A DNA stretch of 64,000 nt from an uncultured Poribacteria bacterium (GTDB lineage: Bacteria > Poribacteria > WGA-4E > WGA-3G). The stretch's first letter is position 1. Every line of letters starts with the position of its first letter. The DNA is taken from NCBI GenBank assembly GCA_951813545.1, contig CATOTL010000001.1, forward strand, positions 124,001 to 188,000, in the 5' to 3' direction. The notes under the pieces were generated by a model, which was not told where the DNA came from, searched no databases, and saw only the letters and a list, made by a program, of their open reading frames with translations. Below are positions 26,085 to 34,291 of this stretch, one piece after another. Position numbers and translations under genes: made by a program.

Positions 26085-26204
26085 TTCCCGAAATCTTTTT
26101 ATCAATCGAATCTCCGACTTTTATCTTTAGAATGCTTAAAAGTTCTCCAGAAACTAAAGAGAAAGCTGCAATCGGGCATTGAATCAACGTTTTCTTACAT
26201 TATA
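26085..26204 (-). promoter_or_regulatory. Partial promoter-leader cassette F
   Basis: TATAAT (complement of 26199-26204) and the leader (CAATGCCCGATTGCAGCTTTC) are conserved, but no TTGTCT is found 17-18 bp upstream and no 82-residue gene follows. It is arranged in tandem with cassette E, about 260 bp apart, and looks like a decayed duplicate. Confidence 0.45.
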
Positions 26205-26265
26205 CACTATTTATATAATTAGTAAATATTTATTGGAATTCAACAAAAAATGTAGGCTGGGTTGA

Positions 26266-26565
26266 ATCCATAAGGACGGTACAACATTTATTGCTATCAA
26301 GGAAGTCCCAATTGAACGGATCGTAGAAGTAGAAATCCCAGTAGAAGTGGAAGTGCCAATTGAAGGGTTTGTTACCAGAACAGTTGAAGTCATCCGTGAT
26401 GTTTGTGAGGGAGAAATTCGGGAAGTTCCTGTCCCGCAGATTGTAAAAGAAATAGAGTATATCTACAGAGACAGAGAACCCGAACCTATCAGTGTAACCG
26501 AGGGGAAAATCTACACAGAACCGGGCTACAACAATCCACCCAGCGGGTTTCACCGACATGACTAA
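26266..26565 (+). CDS. Small acidic Val/Glu/Pro-rich protein, 5' end uncertain
   Basis: The open frame after a stop at 26263 encodes repeated VE/VP dipeptides (EVEIPVEVEVPIEGF, EVPVPQIVKEIEYIY) and ends PSGFHRHD. No ATG exists; GTG at 26347 is possible, but the repetitive pattern already starts upstream, so the true 5' end may have been removed by a TGTAGGCTGGGTTGA repeat. First plus-strand gene before the lysis cassette. Similar valine/proline repeats occur in some phage spanin or stalk proteins; function unknown. Confidence 0.4.
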   Translation: MHKDGTTFIAIKEVPIERIVEVEIPVEVEVPIEGFVTRTVEVIRDVCEGEIREVPVPQIVKEIEYIYRDREPEPISVTEGKIYTEPGYNNPPSGFHRHD

Positions 26566-26626
26566 CGACTCTCGGACCCTTACGCTGTATTAAGAAACAC
26601 AAAAGGCAGATACAAAGGAAAACCAA

Positions 26627-26995
26627 ATGGGAACCACCGAGCCTACCGACCAACGTCTTTTCGATATCGTTGAGCGTCTTTCCGACAAAGTTGACTCCAT
26701 GCAGGGTGTCGTCAACGATGTCAAGATTGACGTCGCAACAATCAAAGAACGCCAAGAGAAACATTACGTCCTCAACGACAAGGAACACCAAAACATGGTC
26801 TCACTCATCGCTGGCACGAAGACCGATATAGATGAGATCAAAGAAGAAATCACTGACTTGAAAGAGAGTGATGACAATCAACAGAGCGTTCTCGACAAAC
26901 GGAGCGGGATGCACTCCGCACTGGCATGGATAATTGGCATTCTTGCCACGATTGCGTCCGGTGGTATCGGTTGGCTTCTCGCAAAGATGGGGTGA
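26627..26995 (+). CDS. Coiled-coil protein with C-terminal membrane segment (XhlA/holin-associated type)
   Basis: 122 residues. A long coiled coil (about residues 12-88, e.g. VERLSDKVDSMQGVVNDVKI) is followed by one hydrophobic segment (ALAWIIGILATIASGGIGWL). This layout is that of XhlA/hemolysin-type accessory lysis proteins that work with a holin. AAAGGA precedes the ATG. It starts a three-gene lysis cassette. Confidence 0.65.
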   Translation: MGTTEPTDQRLFDIVERLSDKVDSMQGVVNDVKIDVATIKERQEKHYVLNDKEHQNMVSLIAGTKTDIDEIKEEITDLKESDDNQQSVLDKRSGMHSALAWIIGILATIASGGIGWLLAKMG

Positions 26996-27000
26996 AAATT

Positions 27001-27273
27001 ATGTCAATGGAAACAAAGAATACGGAAAAAAAGAGCGTAAAAATCCGATGGTTTGATTCGCCAGATGACCGTGACAGCACGCTCTTTGGTATTCTCGCAT
27101 TTGTCCTTGTTTTTTATATGCTCAGAGAATTTCGGGGTGAACTGACGGAGGTCGTTGCTACGCTCGCTGGCACTGTGATTGGATCCGTAACAACAATTAT
27201 CGCCTATCACTTTCGAGAAAAGAAATCTAAATCTGGAGGAAACGACAATGAAGCAAGCCGTGCCAACAATTGA
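27001..27273 (+). CDS. Holin-like small membrane protein
   Basis: 90 residues from ATG 27001. Charged N-terminus, two hydrophobic segments (TLFGILAFVLVFYML and VATLAGTVIGSVTTIIAYHF), charged C-terminal tail: the class II holin plan. Its end overlaps the endolysin gene by 26 bp. Expected in the inner membrane, releasing or activating the endolysin. Confidence 0.65.
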   Translation: MSMETKNTEKKSVKIRWFDSPDDRDSTLFGILAFVLVFYMLREFRGELTEVVATLAGTVIGSVTTIIAYHFREKKSKSGGNDNEASRANN

Positions 27274-27772
27274 AACGCGTCTTGGGAATTTAGAGAGCAA
27301 ACTTGACCAGATTCTCGCGCTTTTGGGTGAGGATGCCCCCGCTCGAGTTACAAAGGCAGAAACACCTCTCGCGATTCCGGATGGGCAGGATCCGCCGTGG
27401 TTAGAAAAGGCGCGTGTGTACCTCGGCATCGACGAGGAACGCGATGAGGATAAGGTGCTGGCGTTGGCAAGGGATGCCGGAACACCCATCGATTCCTCAG
27501 AAACGCCGTGGTGTGCGATTTTTGTTAACGGCATCTTGGCGCAGTGTGGATTGGAGACAACCGGCACGATGCGCGCTCGCGATTTTGAGAACTATGGGCA
27601 GGAATGCGAGGAGCGAGTTGGGGCAATTGTCGTTTACCGATCTCATGTCGGCTTTGTGTCTGAAAAAGGCAAGGTCTTGGGCGGAAATCAGTCGGATGGT
27701 TGCAATATAGGAGAGCAACATTGGTATGGTAAACCTATTACTTACCGCTTTCCAGACAACTACGCGGTATAG
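27248..27772 (+). CDS. Endolysin, TIGR02594-type peptidoglycan hydrolase
   Basis: 174 residues. N-terminal coiled helix (TRLGNLESKLDQILALLGED), then the NlpC/P60-CHAP-like core: PWLEKARVYLGI, SETPWCAIFVNGILAQCGL with the candidate catalytic cysteine, VGAIVVYRSHVGFVSEKG with the histidine, and LGGNQSDGCNIG. This is the order of blocks in TIGR02594 proteins. GGAGG precedes the ATG. It should cleave host peptidoglycan at lysis. No signal peptide, so it depends on the holin. Confidence 0.85.
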   Translation: MKQAVPTIETRLGNLESKLDQILALLGEDAPARVTKAETPLAIPDGQDPPWLEKARVYLGIDEERDEDKVLALARDAGTPIDSSETPWCAIFVNGILAQCGLETTGTMRARDFENYGQECEERVGAIVVYRSHVGFVSEKGKVLGGNQSDGCNIGEQHWYGKPITYRFPDNYAV

Positions 27773-27929
27773 TTATCAGTCGTCGGCTGTCAGTAATCAG
27801 CCCCATAGGGGCGATATCTGGGTGGCTACCAACAGGAAATGAAGGGTTTCACGAATAAATTGGCTGAACAACCGGGGTTGAAAACCCCACCACAATAGAA
27901 CCGAATATATACATAATAAGGAGAAAAAA

Positions 27930-28655
27930 ATGAAAAGTCTCTTCACGCTACTGATTGCGATACTGCTGGTCTCGCCAGCGTTCGCACAGTGGTCCGACAC
28001 GAGCCGCTCGAACCTCTCCATCATGACAAGCGGAGACCGCGGTTCACAAGCGAATGCCGTCGCAGGCGTTCTGCACATTGATGCCATCAACAACTTAGAC
28101 GGATATGCCGCCATCTACGCCTCACGTGTCAATTCGGATGGCGACACGCTTTCCGAGAACCTCAATGCGCGTTTGGAAGGCGGTTGGGGTAACGACACAC
28201 TCGGCATTTACGGCTACGCTGCAGCCGAATCGAACCTCGAAAAAGCCACACGGAGCGTCCGATGGGGCTACTATGGTAGATACCTCGCGACCGAAAATAT
28301 CTCGGTCGGTGCCGGCAACTGGGCGAAGAACCAAGCCGACATCGAAGAGGTGCTCGGTGAAGGTGCGGCGGCAGGTGCGTCCGACGGCGTGTCGTTCGGT
28401 TGGGAGTTGAACGTCAACCTCGAATTAGAGAACTTCCGAACGCAGCTGAAACTGCTCCCGGAACTCACAGGTGAGTATCTCGAAGCGCAGCTCCGTCCGT
28501 CCTATTCCGCCTCGCTTGGGAAAATCGGAGCGGATGAGGGTGTGGAAGTCGCATGGACGCTCAACGGACTCGTTGATTATATCTCTGATGCCGATACACG
28601 GGGTGTCAGTCCCCTACAATGGAGTTATACCGCAGGCATCAATTTTCTGTTCTAA
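27930..28655 (+). CDS. Phage-borne outer-membrane beta-barrel protein
   Basis: 241 residues. A clear signal peptide (MKSLFTLLIAILLVSPAFAQ) is followed by alternating strands (YAAIYASRVN, LNARLEGGWG, TLGIYGYAAA, VRWGYYGRYL, VSFGWELNVNLELE) and the C-terminal strand ends WSYTAGINFLF, the aromatic terminus recognised by the Bam complex. AGGAG precedes the ATG. High GC and dense packing match the phage genes rather than the host locus. It could change the surface of the lysogen, for example to exclude other phages; that is inference. Confidence 0.7.
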   Translation: MKSLFTLLIAILLVSPAFAQWSDTSRSNLSIMTSGDRGSQANAVAGVLHIDAINNLDGYAAIYASRVNSDGDTLSENLNARLEGGWGNDTLGIYGYAAAESNLEKATRSVRWGYYGRYLATENISVGAGNWAKNQADIEEVLGEGAAAGASDGVSFGWELNVNLELENFRTQLKLLPELTGEYLEAQLRPSYSASLGKIGADEGVEVAWTLNGLVDYISDADTRGVSPLQWSYTAGINFLF

Positions 28656-28724
28656 CATCTTAACGTAGCGGTAACCCTTGTGGTTGCCCGAATGGACTTT
28701 GGGGAGTTCAACCACAACCACGGA

Positions 28725-28815
28725 AGGAGAATCCTTTCTGGACGAAAACCGACTCCCCAAATTGGGTGGCGACTTGGCAAGCACTGTGTTCCTCCGGTGC
28801 TACGCCACCCATTGA
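28725..28815 (+). ncRNA. Structured flank of tRNA-like gene, copy 1
   Basis: GGAG...CTCC enclosing TTC-TGGAC-GAA, then GGGTGGC (28764-28770) pairing with GCCACCC (28804-28810) around an inner AGCACTG...CGGTGCT helix whose loop contains TTCCTC. The copy at 31938-32031 keeps the same pairings with compensating changes (GGTGGC/GCCACC; CAGCACTG/CAGTGCTG). It ends one base before the tRNA-like gene. Confidence 0.5.
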
Positions 28816-28887
28816 TGCAGGGTGCAGTAGTAGTTGCTGACTGGACTCATATCCCAGTATACGCGGGTGCAAATCCCGCCCCTGCTA
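28816..28887 (+). tRNA. tRNA-Met(CAT)-like gene, copy 1
   Basis: 72 nt: acceptor GCAGGG/CCCTGC with a mismatched first pair, D-arm-like CAG...CTG, anticodon stem CTGG/CCAG with one A-C pair, loop CTCATAT (anticodon CAT, 28848-28850), T-arm GCGGG-TGCAAAT-CCCGC, discriminator A. CCA is not encoded. The unpaired first base recalls initiator tRNA. The D-arm is weak, so it may be divergent or decayed. Confidence 0.5.
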
Positions 28888-28984
28888 TTTTAGTTTTCAT
28901 TACGGGCAGTGGAGATGACGTGTCTATGAGGACATGGCATCCTCGTTTCCTGTAAGGTGCTAACGGGTGTGTAAATATTTTGGC

Positions 28985-29225
28985 AGCGTTCCCTTATAGA
29001 GCGGTTTTACGCCGACAGCCCCTCGTCAACACACATAGCACGCCGAAGAAAGTGCAGCTACGAACAATGTTGATTTCTATAGACATATTGCTCCGCTGGA
29101 GCAAAGAGGTCTCTTTACAGATAAAGGCTTCTTCACGCCAGCGGCGTGATATGTCTATAGAAAAAGACGGGGGTCTTCTCTCGCACGCCAGCGGCGTGCT
29201 ATGTAAACAAATCGGTCCTATCAAA
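28985..29225. repeat. REP-like palindrome array
   Basis: Contains TTGCTCCGCTGGAGCAA and two CACGCCAGCGGCGTG palindromes separated by TCTATAGACATA-type inverted sequences. Same family as arrays at 40345, 48086, 53085 and 59785. No gene. Confidence 0.8.
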
Positions 29226-29321
29226 AAATTAAGGAAACCGCGACAAAATGTGCTGTAGCGTGGTTATGTTGCAACTTTTTTATTCGTAACTTTACCGATG
29301 GTGTAGAATGAAACGGATTGA

Positions 29322-29531
29322 TTAATCCTTCTCAAAAAGTTTCAATCTTAACTTCGCGAGATGGCTATAAAAAGTGTCCTCCCCTTGTGAAAGTTCAATT
29401 GTTTTTTCAAGCCATTTTTTGAATTCATCTCCATAATGATCCTGCTTATAAACTACAATATGGTAAAAGTATCGCTGTGCTATCTGGTAAGCAAACTCTT
29501 CACGGTTTCTAACCGCACCGGTGCCAATCAC
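29322..29531 (-). pseudogene. Fragment of unknown soluble protein
   Basis: The first residues (MIGTGAVRNREE) come from a GGTGCGGTTAGAAACCG repeat; the remainder (FAYQIAQRYFYHIVVYKQDH ... FYSHLAKLRLKLFEKD) looks like a genuine helical C-terminus. It is minus strand within a plus-strand module. Probably a relic whose 5' end was replaced by the repeat. Confidence 0.35.
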
Positions 29532-29772
29532 AGCGGAACGCTAATCCTGAAAATCCCTAAATCCCATAAATCCCGATTCAGACAACTGACGACCCCTCTT
29601 CCTGTAGGAGCGACCTCTCGATCGCGACCCTTGCTGATACTTGTGTGGTAAAGCGTTCCACCTTTCCTACTTTTTCCTTGAATAATATGCTAAAATAAAT
29701 TAACCTATACACTAAAATATGATACATGCGTTATTTTCTATGGAGTAAAAATCAGAGTCAGGGAGATTCACA

Positions 29773-30357
29773 ATGTTAAATGGGCGGGCGATATGTCTCG
29801 GGGTTCTCTGTATGCTTTTTATTGCCTCTACGGTGTTGGCACAATCACAATCAACAACCGAGACAATTATTGATAGGATATACCAATCAGAGGGGAAAGT
29901 CCGCGAACATGTGGATACGAAAGTCGAAGGCATTGAGACAAAAATTTCGGCAGTTGATACAAAAGTTGAAACCCTTAGTACAACAGTTGGGACTCTCAGT
30001 ACAGATGTAGCAGTAAATAAAACGAATATAACGAACATGCAAAAAGACATAGATGATTTAAAAGGGACAGTGGATCGGATTTGGTACAGCATATTAGGAG
30101 TCTTGGGAACTCTGATAGTGGGTATAGTGAGTTATTTTGTCAAATCATGGCGGGAAGGTCGAGGTAAAGCGGACAGTGTAGACGTGGTAGATCGCTTAGT
30201 TGAACAAATCGCCAAGCTAACCTCAGCACAGGCAGAAATTTTAGAACGAATCTCAGCACAAACAGCAATTTCAGAAACGAGAGATGTTTCCAGAGACCCT
30301 AAAGTGCCGAGAATGGAAGGGTTAGATGAGTTCACAGACGATATACGGTCTCAATAG
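29773..30357 (+). CDS. Exported coiled-coil protein with central membrane segment
   Basis: 194 residues. Signal-like N-terminus (AICLGVLCMLFIASTVLAQS), heptad coiled coil (KVEGIETKISAVDTKVETLS and on to about residue 97), membrane segment (IWYSILGVLGTLIVGIVSYF), then a basic stretch and a second short coil. AGGGAG precedes the ATG. No family recognised. It is followed at 23 bp by the TPR gene. Confidence 0.6.
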   Translation: MLNGRAICLGVLCMLFIASTVLAQSQSTTETIIDRIYQSEGKVREHVDTKVEGIETKISAVDTKVETLSTTVGTLSTDVAVNKTNITNMQKDIDDLKGTVDRIWYSILGVLGTLIVGIVSYFVKSWREGRGKADSVDVVDRLVEQIAKLTSAQAEILERISAQTAISETRDVSRDPKVPRMEGLDEFTDDIRSQ

Positions 30358-30380
30358 CATGATGTAAGGAAAACAGCCTG

Positions 30381-31106
30381 ATGGAAAACACTAAGGACTC
30401 AATTGAGAATCCTACATCCGCAGAAGCCTATGTCAATAGGGGTGATAGGTTATACGATCAAGGCGATTATCAGGCTGCTATTTCCGATTATGACGAGGCA
30501 ATTCGTCTCGACCCTAAATATGCGAGAGCCTACTACAACCGAGGAAACGCCAAAAGCGAGTTGGAAAAATATTTTGAAGCCATTTCAGATTATGACCAAT
30601 CGATCCGTATAAACCCTAATGATGCGGGAGTCTACTACAACCGAGGAAACGCCAAAAAAGAACTGGGACATCCCGAGGCTGCTATCCCTGATTACGACGA
30701 GGCGATCCGGCTCGACCCTGATGATGTGAGAGCCTACGGCAACCGAGGAACCGCCAAAAGCAAACTGGGAAAGTATTTTGAAGCCATTTCAGATTATGAC
30801 CAAGCGATCCGACTTGACCTTGATGAGGCGGATGAGGCGATAATCTACAACAACCGAGGCATCGCCAAAAGTGAACTGGGACATCCTGAGGCTGCTATCT
30901 CTGATTATGACGAGGCGATCCGGCTTAACCCTGAATATGCGAAAGCCCACAACAATCGAGGAAACGCAAAAAAAGAGATGGGAGACCTTGAAGGTGCTAT
31001 CTCCGATTATGATGTGGCGATCCGTCTCGACCCTAACAATGCAACAGCCCACACCAACCGAGAAAACGCCCAAAAAGAACTTAGAGAACGTGAGAAAGAA
31101 ACTTAG
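30381..31106 (+). CDS. TPR-repeat protein
   Basis: 241 residues with six tetratricopeptide units of 34-35 residues (AEAYVNRGDRLYDQGDYQAA, ARAYYNRGNAKSELEKYFEA and so on), each ending ISDYDEAIRLDP-like. Repeats are also similar at DNA level (about 102 bp), so copy number may vary. It should be a protein-binding scaffold. AAGGA precedes the ATG. Confidence 0.8.
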   Translation: MENTKDSIENPTSAEAYVNRGDRLYDQGDYQAAISDYDEAIRLDPKYARAYYNRGNAKSELEKYFEAISDYDQSIRINPNDAGVYYNRGNAKKELGHPEAAIPDYDEAIRLDPDDVRAYGNRGTAKSKLGKYFEAISDYDQAIRLDLDEADEAIIYNNRGIAKSELGHPEAAISDYDEAIRLNPEYAKAHNNRGNAKKEMGDLEGAISDYDVAIRLDPNNATAHTNRENAQKELREREKET

Positions 31107-31244
31107 GCAACCCTAATACGCACAAACTAACAGTTTGCGCTACAACAAATATCACCCGAATCTTCCTATAGCAGCACTCTCTCGATCGCGACTTCCTGCT
31201 GTATTTGTAATACCGCACACGCGCACATGTGCAGCATCGCACAA

Positions 31245-31556
31245 TCAAGAAACCTCTAAAATCCCGTAATTATTATCACCTTCTATGCTTGAAGGGGTTG
31301 AAAGTGATGTGCTACCATAAGCCCAGTAGTCAGTATAATCCCCATTAACATCTTCGCCGGTTCCACTAACGCCAGCTGAAGCATGGACGTTAACGTAAAG
31401 GTATCCAAAATCCTGATAGTTGTGACTGATGCTTTGTCCAGTGACAAAAGCAAACATAACAACAACCAGGATTATCGTAAAAATTGGAACAATTCTTGTG
31501 GAAAGGGTTCGATACCCTTTGTACCGCTCCCCATTCCCCCATCCTGTTAATCCCAC
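31245..31556 (-). CDS. Small single-pass membrane protein
   Basis: 103 residues from GTG. RIVPIFTIILVVVMFAFVTG is a membrane anchor or uncleaved signal; the exported part is Tyr/Ser/Gly-rich and acidic (TGEDVNGDYTDYWAYGSTSL). The first residues derive from a GGATTAACAGGATGGG repeat, so the true start may be lost or internal. A partial promoter cassette (G) lies 150 bp upstream. Function unknown. Confidence 0.45.
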   Translation of the reverse strand: MGLTGWGNGERYKGYRTLSTRIVPIFTIILVVVMFAFVTGQSISHNYQDFGYLYVNVHASAGVSGTGEDVNGDYTDYWAYGSTSLSTPSSIEGDNNYGILEVS

Positions 31557-31624
31557 AATCCTGAAAATCCTGATTCAGACAATGAGCTTTTCCACCCTCC
31601 TACCTTCCACTTCTGCATCCACCC

Positions 31625-31715
31625 TTCATTTTTATCTTCTGAACACTTAAATATTCTCCAGAAAGTAAAGAGAAAGACGCGCCGAGACATTGAAACGCCA
31701 CCTTCCTATATTATA
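31625..31715 (-). promoter_or_regulatory. Partial promoter-leader cassette G
   Basis: TATAAT (complement of 31710-31715), then ATAGGAAGGTGGCGTTTCA and the conserved leader with CTTTACTTTCTGGAGAA. The -35 hexamer is not conserved. Directed at 31245-31556. Confidence 0.45.
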
Positions 31716-31937
31716 AACTATTGATACGATTACAGCGCATCTCATAAATAGTTTGAGAGTATTGTCCGATAAGGACTTCTCACCCAAGAAACCCCATAAA
31801 TCCCCTTATCAGGGGACTTACGATATATCTGCTAAAAAGACTTTCTTTAGGTTTCAATTCTGTAGGAGGGAACTCCGATTCCCGACATTGGTAGGAGGGG
31901 AAACCCCCATCAAAAACACTCCGATTTCCGACAGAGA

Positions 31938-32031
31938 AAGGAGAATCCTCTCTGGACGAAAACCGACTCCGAAAACACCGGTGGCAACTTAGTCAGCACT
32001 GTTGTTCCTCCAGTGCTGCGCCACCTATTGA
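31938..32031 (+). ncRNA. Structured flank of tRNA-like gene, copy 2
   Basis: Same arrangement as at 28725-28815: GGAGAATCCTCTCTGGACGA then CTCC, GGTGGC pairing with GCCACC, inner CAGCACTG/CAGTGCTG helix closing a TTGTTCCTC loop. The pairings are kept although bases differ. Confidence 0.5.
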
Positions 32032-32105
32032 TGCAGGGCGGAACAATTTGGAAGCTCACAGGATTCATATTCCTGAGGTTGCAGGTTCAAATTCCGCCCC
32101 TGCTA
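32032..32105 (+). tRNA. tRNA-Met(CAT)-like gene, copy 2
   Basis: 74 nt: acceptor GCAGGG/CCCTGC with T-T first mismatch, D-arm GAAC-AATTTGGAA-GCTC, anticodon arm CAGGA-TTCATAT-TCCTG (anticodon CAT, 32066-32068), T-arm GCAGG-TTCAAAT-TCCGC with one mismatch, discriminator A, no CCA. The body closely resembles bacterial initiator tRNA. Confidence 0.6.
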
Positions 32106-32343
32106 CTTACAATTAAAATATAAGAGACACCCAGCCCGCTAAAGCAAGAGTGTCCCTTAGATATATATTCCCAAAGAGGGATTTCCCATATTGTATTATA
32201 GGGAACCCTCATAGAAAAGGAATTAACTGCACAATTCGCCTATGATATGGTATAATATAGATACCTTGCAGGTGAGGTGTTGGTAGCACCTCACCACCTA
32301 CTACCAATAGGGCAAGGAATCTTACCCGCAAGGTTATACCCTC
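32106..32343 (+). promoter_or_regulatory. Upstream region of GIY-YIG gene with hairpins and possible promoter
   Basis: A GAGACAC...GTGTCCC hairpin (about 32124-32157) could end the tRNA transcript. TATAAT at 32251-32256 with TGCACA 17 bp upstream is a possible promoter. A perfect 9-bp hairpin GGTGAGGTG-N7-CACCTCACC (about 32271-32296) follows, possibly an attenuator. Confidence 0.35.
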
Positions 32344-32973
32344 ATGATAGGCATATACCGAATATACCACAAGGAAACACAAAAATCCTATGTGGGAATG
32401 AGTCGTGATATTGAAAGACGGATACGCGACCACTTTTTCACAGAAAATAGAGACCTGAGTATTCGCGGTGCTATTGACAAACACGGTACAGACGCTTTCG
32501 CTTATGAAATTTTAGAGGTATGCCAACCGGATCTTCTAAATTTTAGAGAATGTCACTGGATAGCCTCTCTCGATTGTATTGCTCCAAATGGATACAATCT
32601 TACGGCTGGTGGTGACGGCGGTAGAATGAGCACTGAAATCCGTAAAAAGATGTCTGAGTCCGCAAAAGGTAGAACTCCGTGGAACAAAGGGAAGGAAACA
32701 AAGAAAGGGTGGACGCATTCACGTGAGACTCGTAAAAAGATTTCTGAGGCTGCAACTGGTAGAAAACATACTCCTGAATCTCGTAAAAAGATGTCTGAAG
32801 CTGCAAAAGGTAGAAAGATGGCACCTGAAACGAGAAAAAAGATTTCTGAGGCAAACAAAGGAAAAAAACGTCCGCCTCGCTCACCTGAATGGAGTAGGAA
32901 AATTTCTGAATCGAAAAAAGGTAAACGACTTGGTAAACGTCGTCCTAAAAACCAGTTGCTTCTTTTTGATTAG
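32344..32973 (+). CDS. GIY-YIG homing endonuclease with NUMOD3 repeats
   Basis: 209 residues. IGIYRIYHKETQKSYVGMSR supplies the GIY-x-YVG catalytic motif, followed by IERRIRDHF and a catalytic Glu region (NFRECHWI). The C-terminal half is a chain of basic DNA-binding NUMOD3 units (RKKMSESAKGRTPWNKGK, RKKISEAATGRKHT, RKKMSEAAKGRKMA). Free-standing endonucleases of this type sit next to phage structural genes and spread by homing; the capsid gene begins 30 bp later. Confidence 0.9.
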   Translation: MIGIYRIYHKETQKSYVGMSRDIERRIRDHFFTENRDLSIRGAIDKHGTDAFAYEILEVCQPDLLNFRECHWIASLDCIAPNGYNLTAGGDGGRMSTEIRKKMSESAKGRTPWNKGKETKKGWTHSRETRKKISEAATGRKHTPESRKKMSEAAKGRKMAPETRKKISEANKGKKRPPRSPEWSRKISESKKGKRLGKRRPKNQLLLFD

Positions 32974-33002
32974 ATCCAATTTGCTGAAAATGAGGTTACA
33001 CC

Positions 33003-34220
33003 GTGATTATAAATCAAGTGGCAAATCACGTCCGCGAGATTATGCTGGCACTGCGGACAGAATATATTGATGTCCCTGACTATCTCTGCGGCATCTTAGA
33101 CTCTTACGCCCGCTACAAAACGGGTGGTGTCATGGGACTCGGTGTCTCGATTCCGGTGCTCACACGCCGCGCACCCGCCCGCTACTACCGCGGACTCGAT
33201 GAATCACAGGCATTAGAAAAGAACGACGAAGTCGATCGGCATTTCGCGTATTACTCCGATATGTCTGTCCCCGTTGTGATGGTCGGAACCGACCTCCAGC
33301 GGACGACCGGTATGACGACCGCACAACTCGTCCGTCAAGACTACTCGCTCGGACACATGAACGAGACGGATCGGTTGATGCTACTGAACCAGTTCAATAC
33401 CGCGTATGAGACCGGCGCAGCAGGCGCGCAAGCGCGTAAAGTCGGCGGATTACATGGCGGCTACCTCACTCTCGATTCCGATGAGATCCAACGCGCCCCG
33501 GAGAGTCTGAACGACCTCTTCAATCCTGAAAGTCGGTGGCACGGCGTGGAACCAGCAGAGTTAGGGAGTTGGGACGGCGATCATGTCTGGGGTCGCGACC
33601 CTGTCGGCAACCACGAAAACAATATCGGCAACAATAAGTACCGGCACGTCCCGCAGGTCCACACTGTCGAAGATGGAACAAAAGTGTCCATCGCACTGCT
33701 CGACAAACTCCTACGCCAACACAACATGGTCGTGAAACGGAGAAAACTCGGCTATATGTGGGCGAACGGGTTCTCAACGCTTGTCGGCGAGATCCTCGGT
33801 AAAAACCAGAACATCCCGCAGCTGACGATGGGTGGATTCGGCTGGCAGTTCGATATTGACTGTGTCAAGATCGCTGGCACAACCATCATCGCTGATCCGA
33901 ACGCTGCTGAAGGATGCGTGCGTGTCCTCGAAGTCGGTGACCCCGGCATGGACAACGGCTCCGTCTTTCCGTTCTATTGGGATCCGCTCACCTCACCGAT
34001 CGAAGAGATCCGCATGAAAGCGAAAGCGAAATCCGACCGCTTGGATCGTCCGAAAGGCATGGACTTCGGCTATATGCGTGAAACCCCGTTCTTCGGTGAC
34101 GAATGGTACCGCGATACCCGCTACGAAGATGCTGTCGCGTCCAAGATCCGACTCGCCAGTATTCCAGTCGTCTGTACAGTCCGCGGGCATCAACTCGAAA
34201 TCAACAACCTTGAGGCTTAA
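33003..34220 (+). CDS. Probable major capsid protein
   Basis: 405 residues from GTG 33003 (GAGG seven bases upstream). No catalytic motif; the mixed alpha-beta make-up, length and content (central GGFGWQFDIDCVKIAGTTII strand-rich region, extended C-terminus ending VVCTVRGHQLEINNLEA) fit a HK97-fold major capsid protein. Position among terminase, portal, adaptor and decoration-like genes supports this. No protease or delta domain is evident, which goes with a separate scaffold. Confidence 0.6.
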   Translation: MIINQVANHVREIMLALRTEYIDVPDYLCGILDSYARYKTGGVMGLGVSIPVLTRRAPARYYRGLDESQALEKNDEVDRHFAYYSDMSVPVVMVGTDLQRTTGMTTAQLVRQDYSLGHMNETDRLMLLNQFNTAYETGAAGAQARKVGGLHGGYLTLDSDEIQRAPESLNDLFNPESRWHGVEPAELGSWDGDHVWGRDPVGNHENNIGNNKYRHVPQVHTVEDGTKVSIALLDKLLRQHNMVVKRRKLGYMWANGFSTLVGEILGKNQNIPQLTMGGFGWQFDIDCVKIAGTTIIADPNAAEGCVRVLEVGDPGMDNGSVFPFYWDPLTSPIEEIRMKAKAKSDRLDRPKGMDFGYMRETPFFGDEWYRDTRYEDAVASKIRLASIPVVCTVRGHQLEINNLEA

Positions 34221-34261
34221 GGTAGCAGGCACGCTCCGTCGTGCCGTAGCCGTTCGGGAAG

Positions 34262-34291
34262 GCGAGGATACAATCCTCGCCAGCGGCGGTG
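34262..34291. repeat. Fragment of miniature-element palindrome
   Basis: GGCGAGGATACAATCCTCGCC and the flanking CAGCGGCGGTGG match the centre of the TATAGTAAA elements, without their termini. Confidence 0.6.

Noticed and set aside
28764..28815. T-box riboswitch (GGGTGG-like sequence near a tRNA-like gene)
   Set aside because: The T-box core sequence and a specifier loop are absent, and no tRNA-synthetase or amino-acid gene follows.
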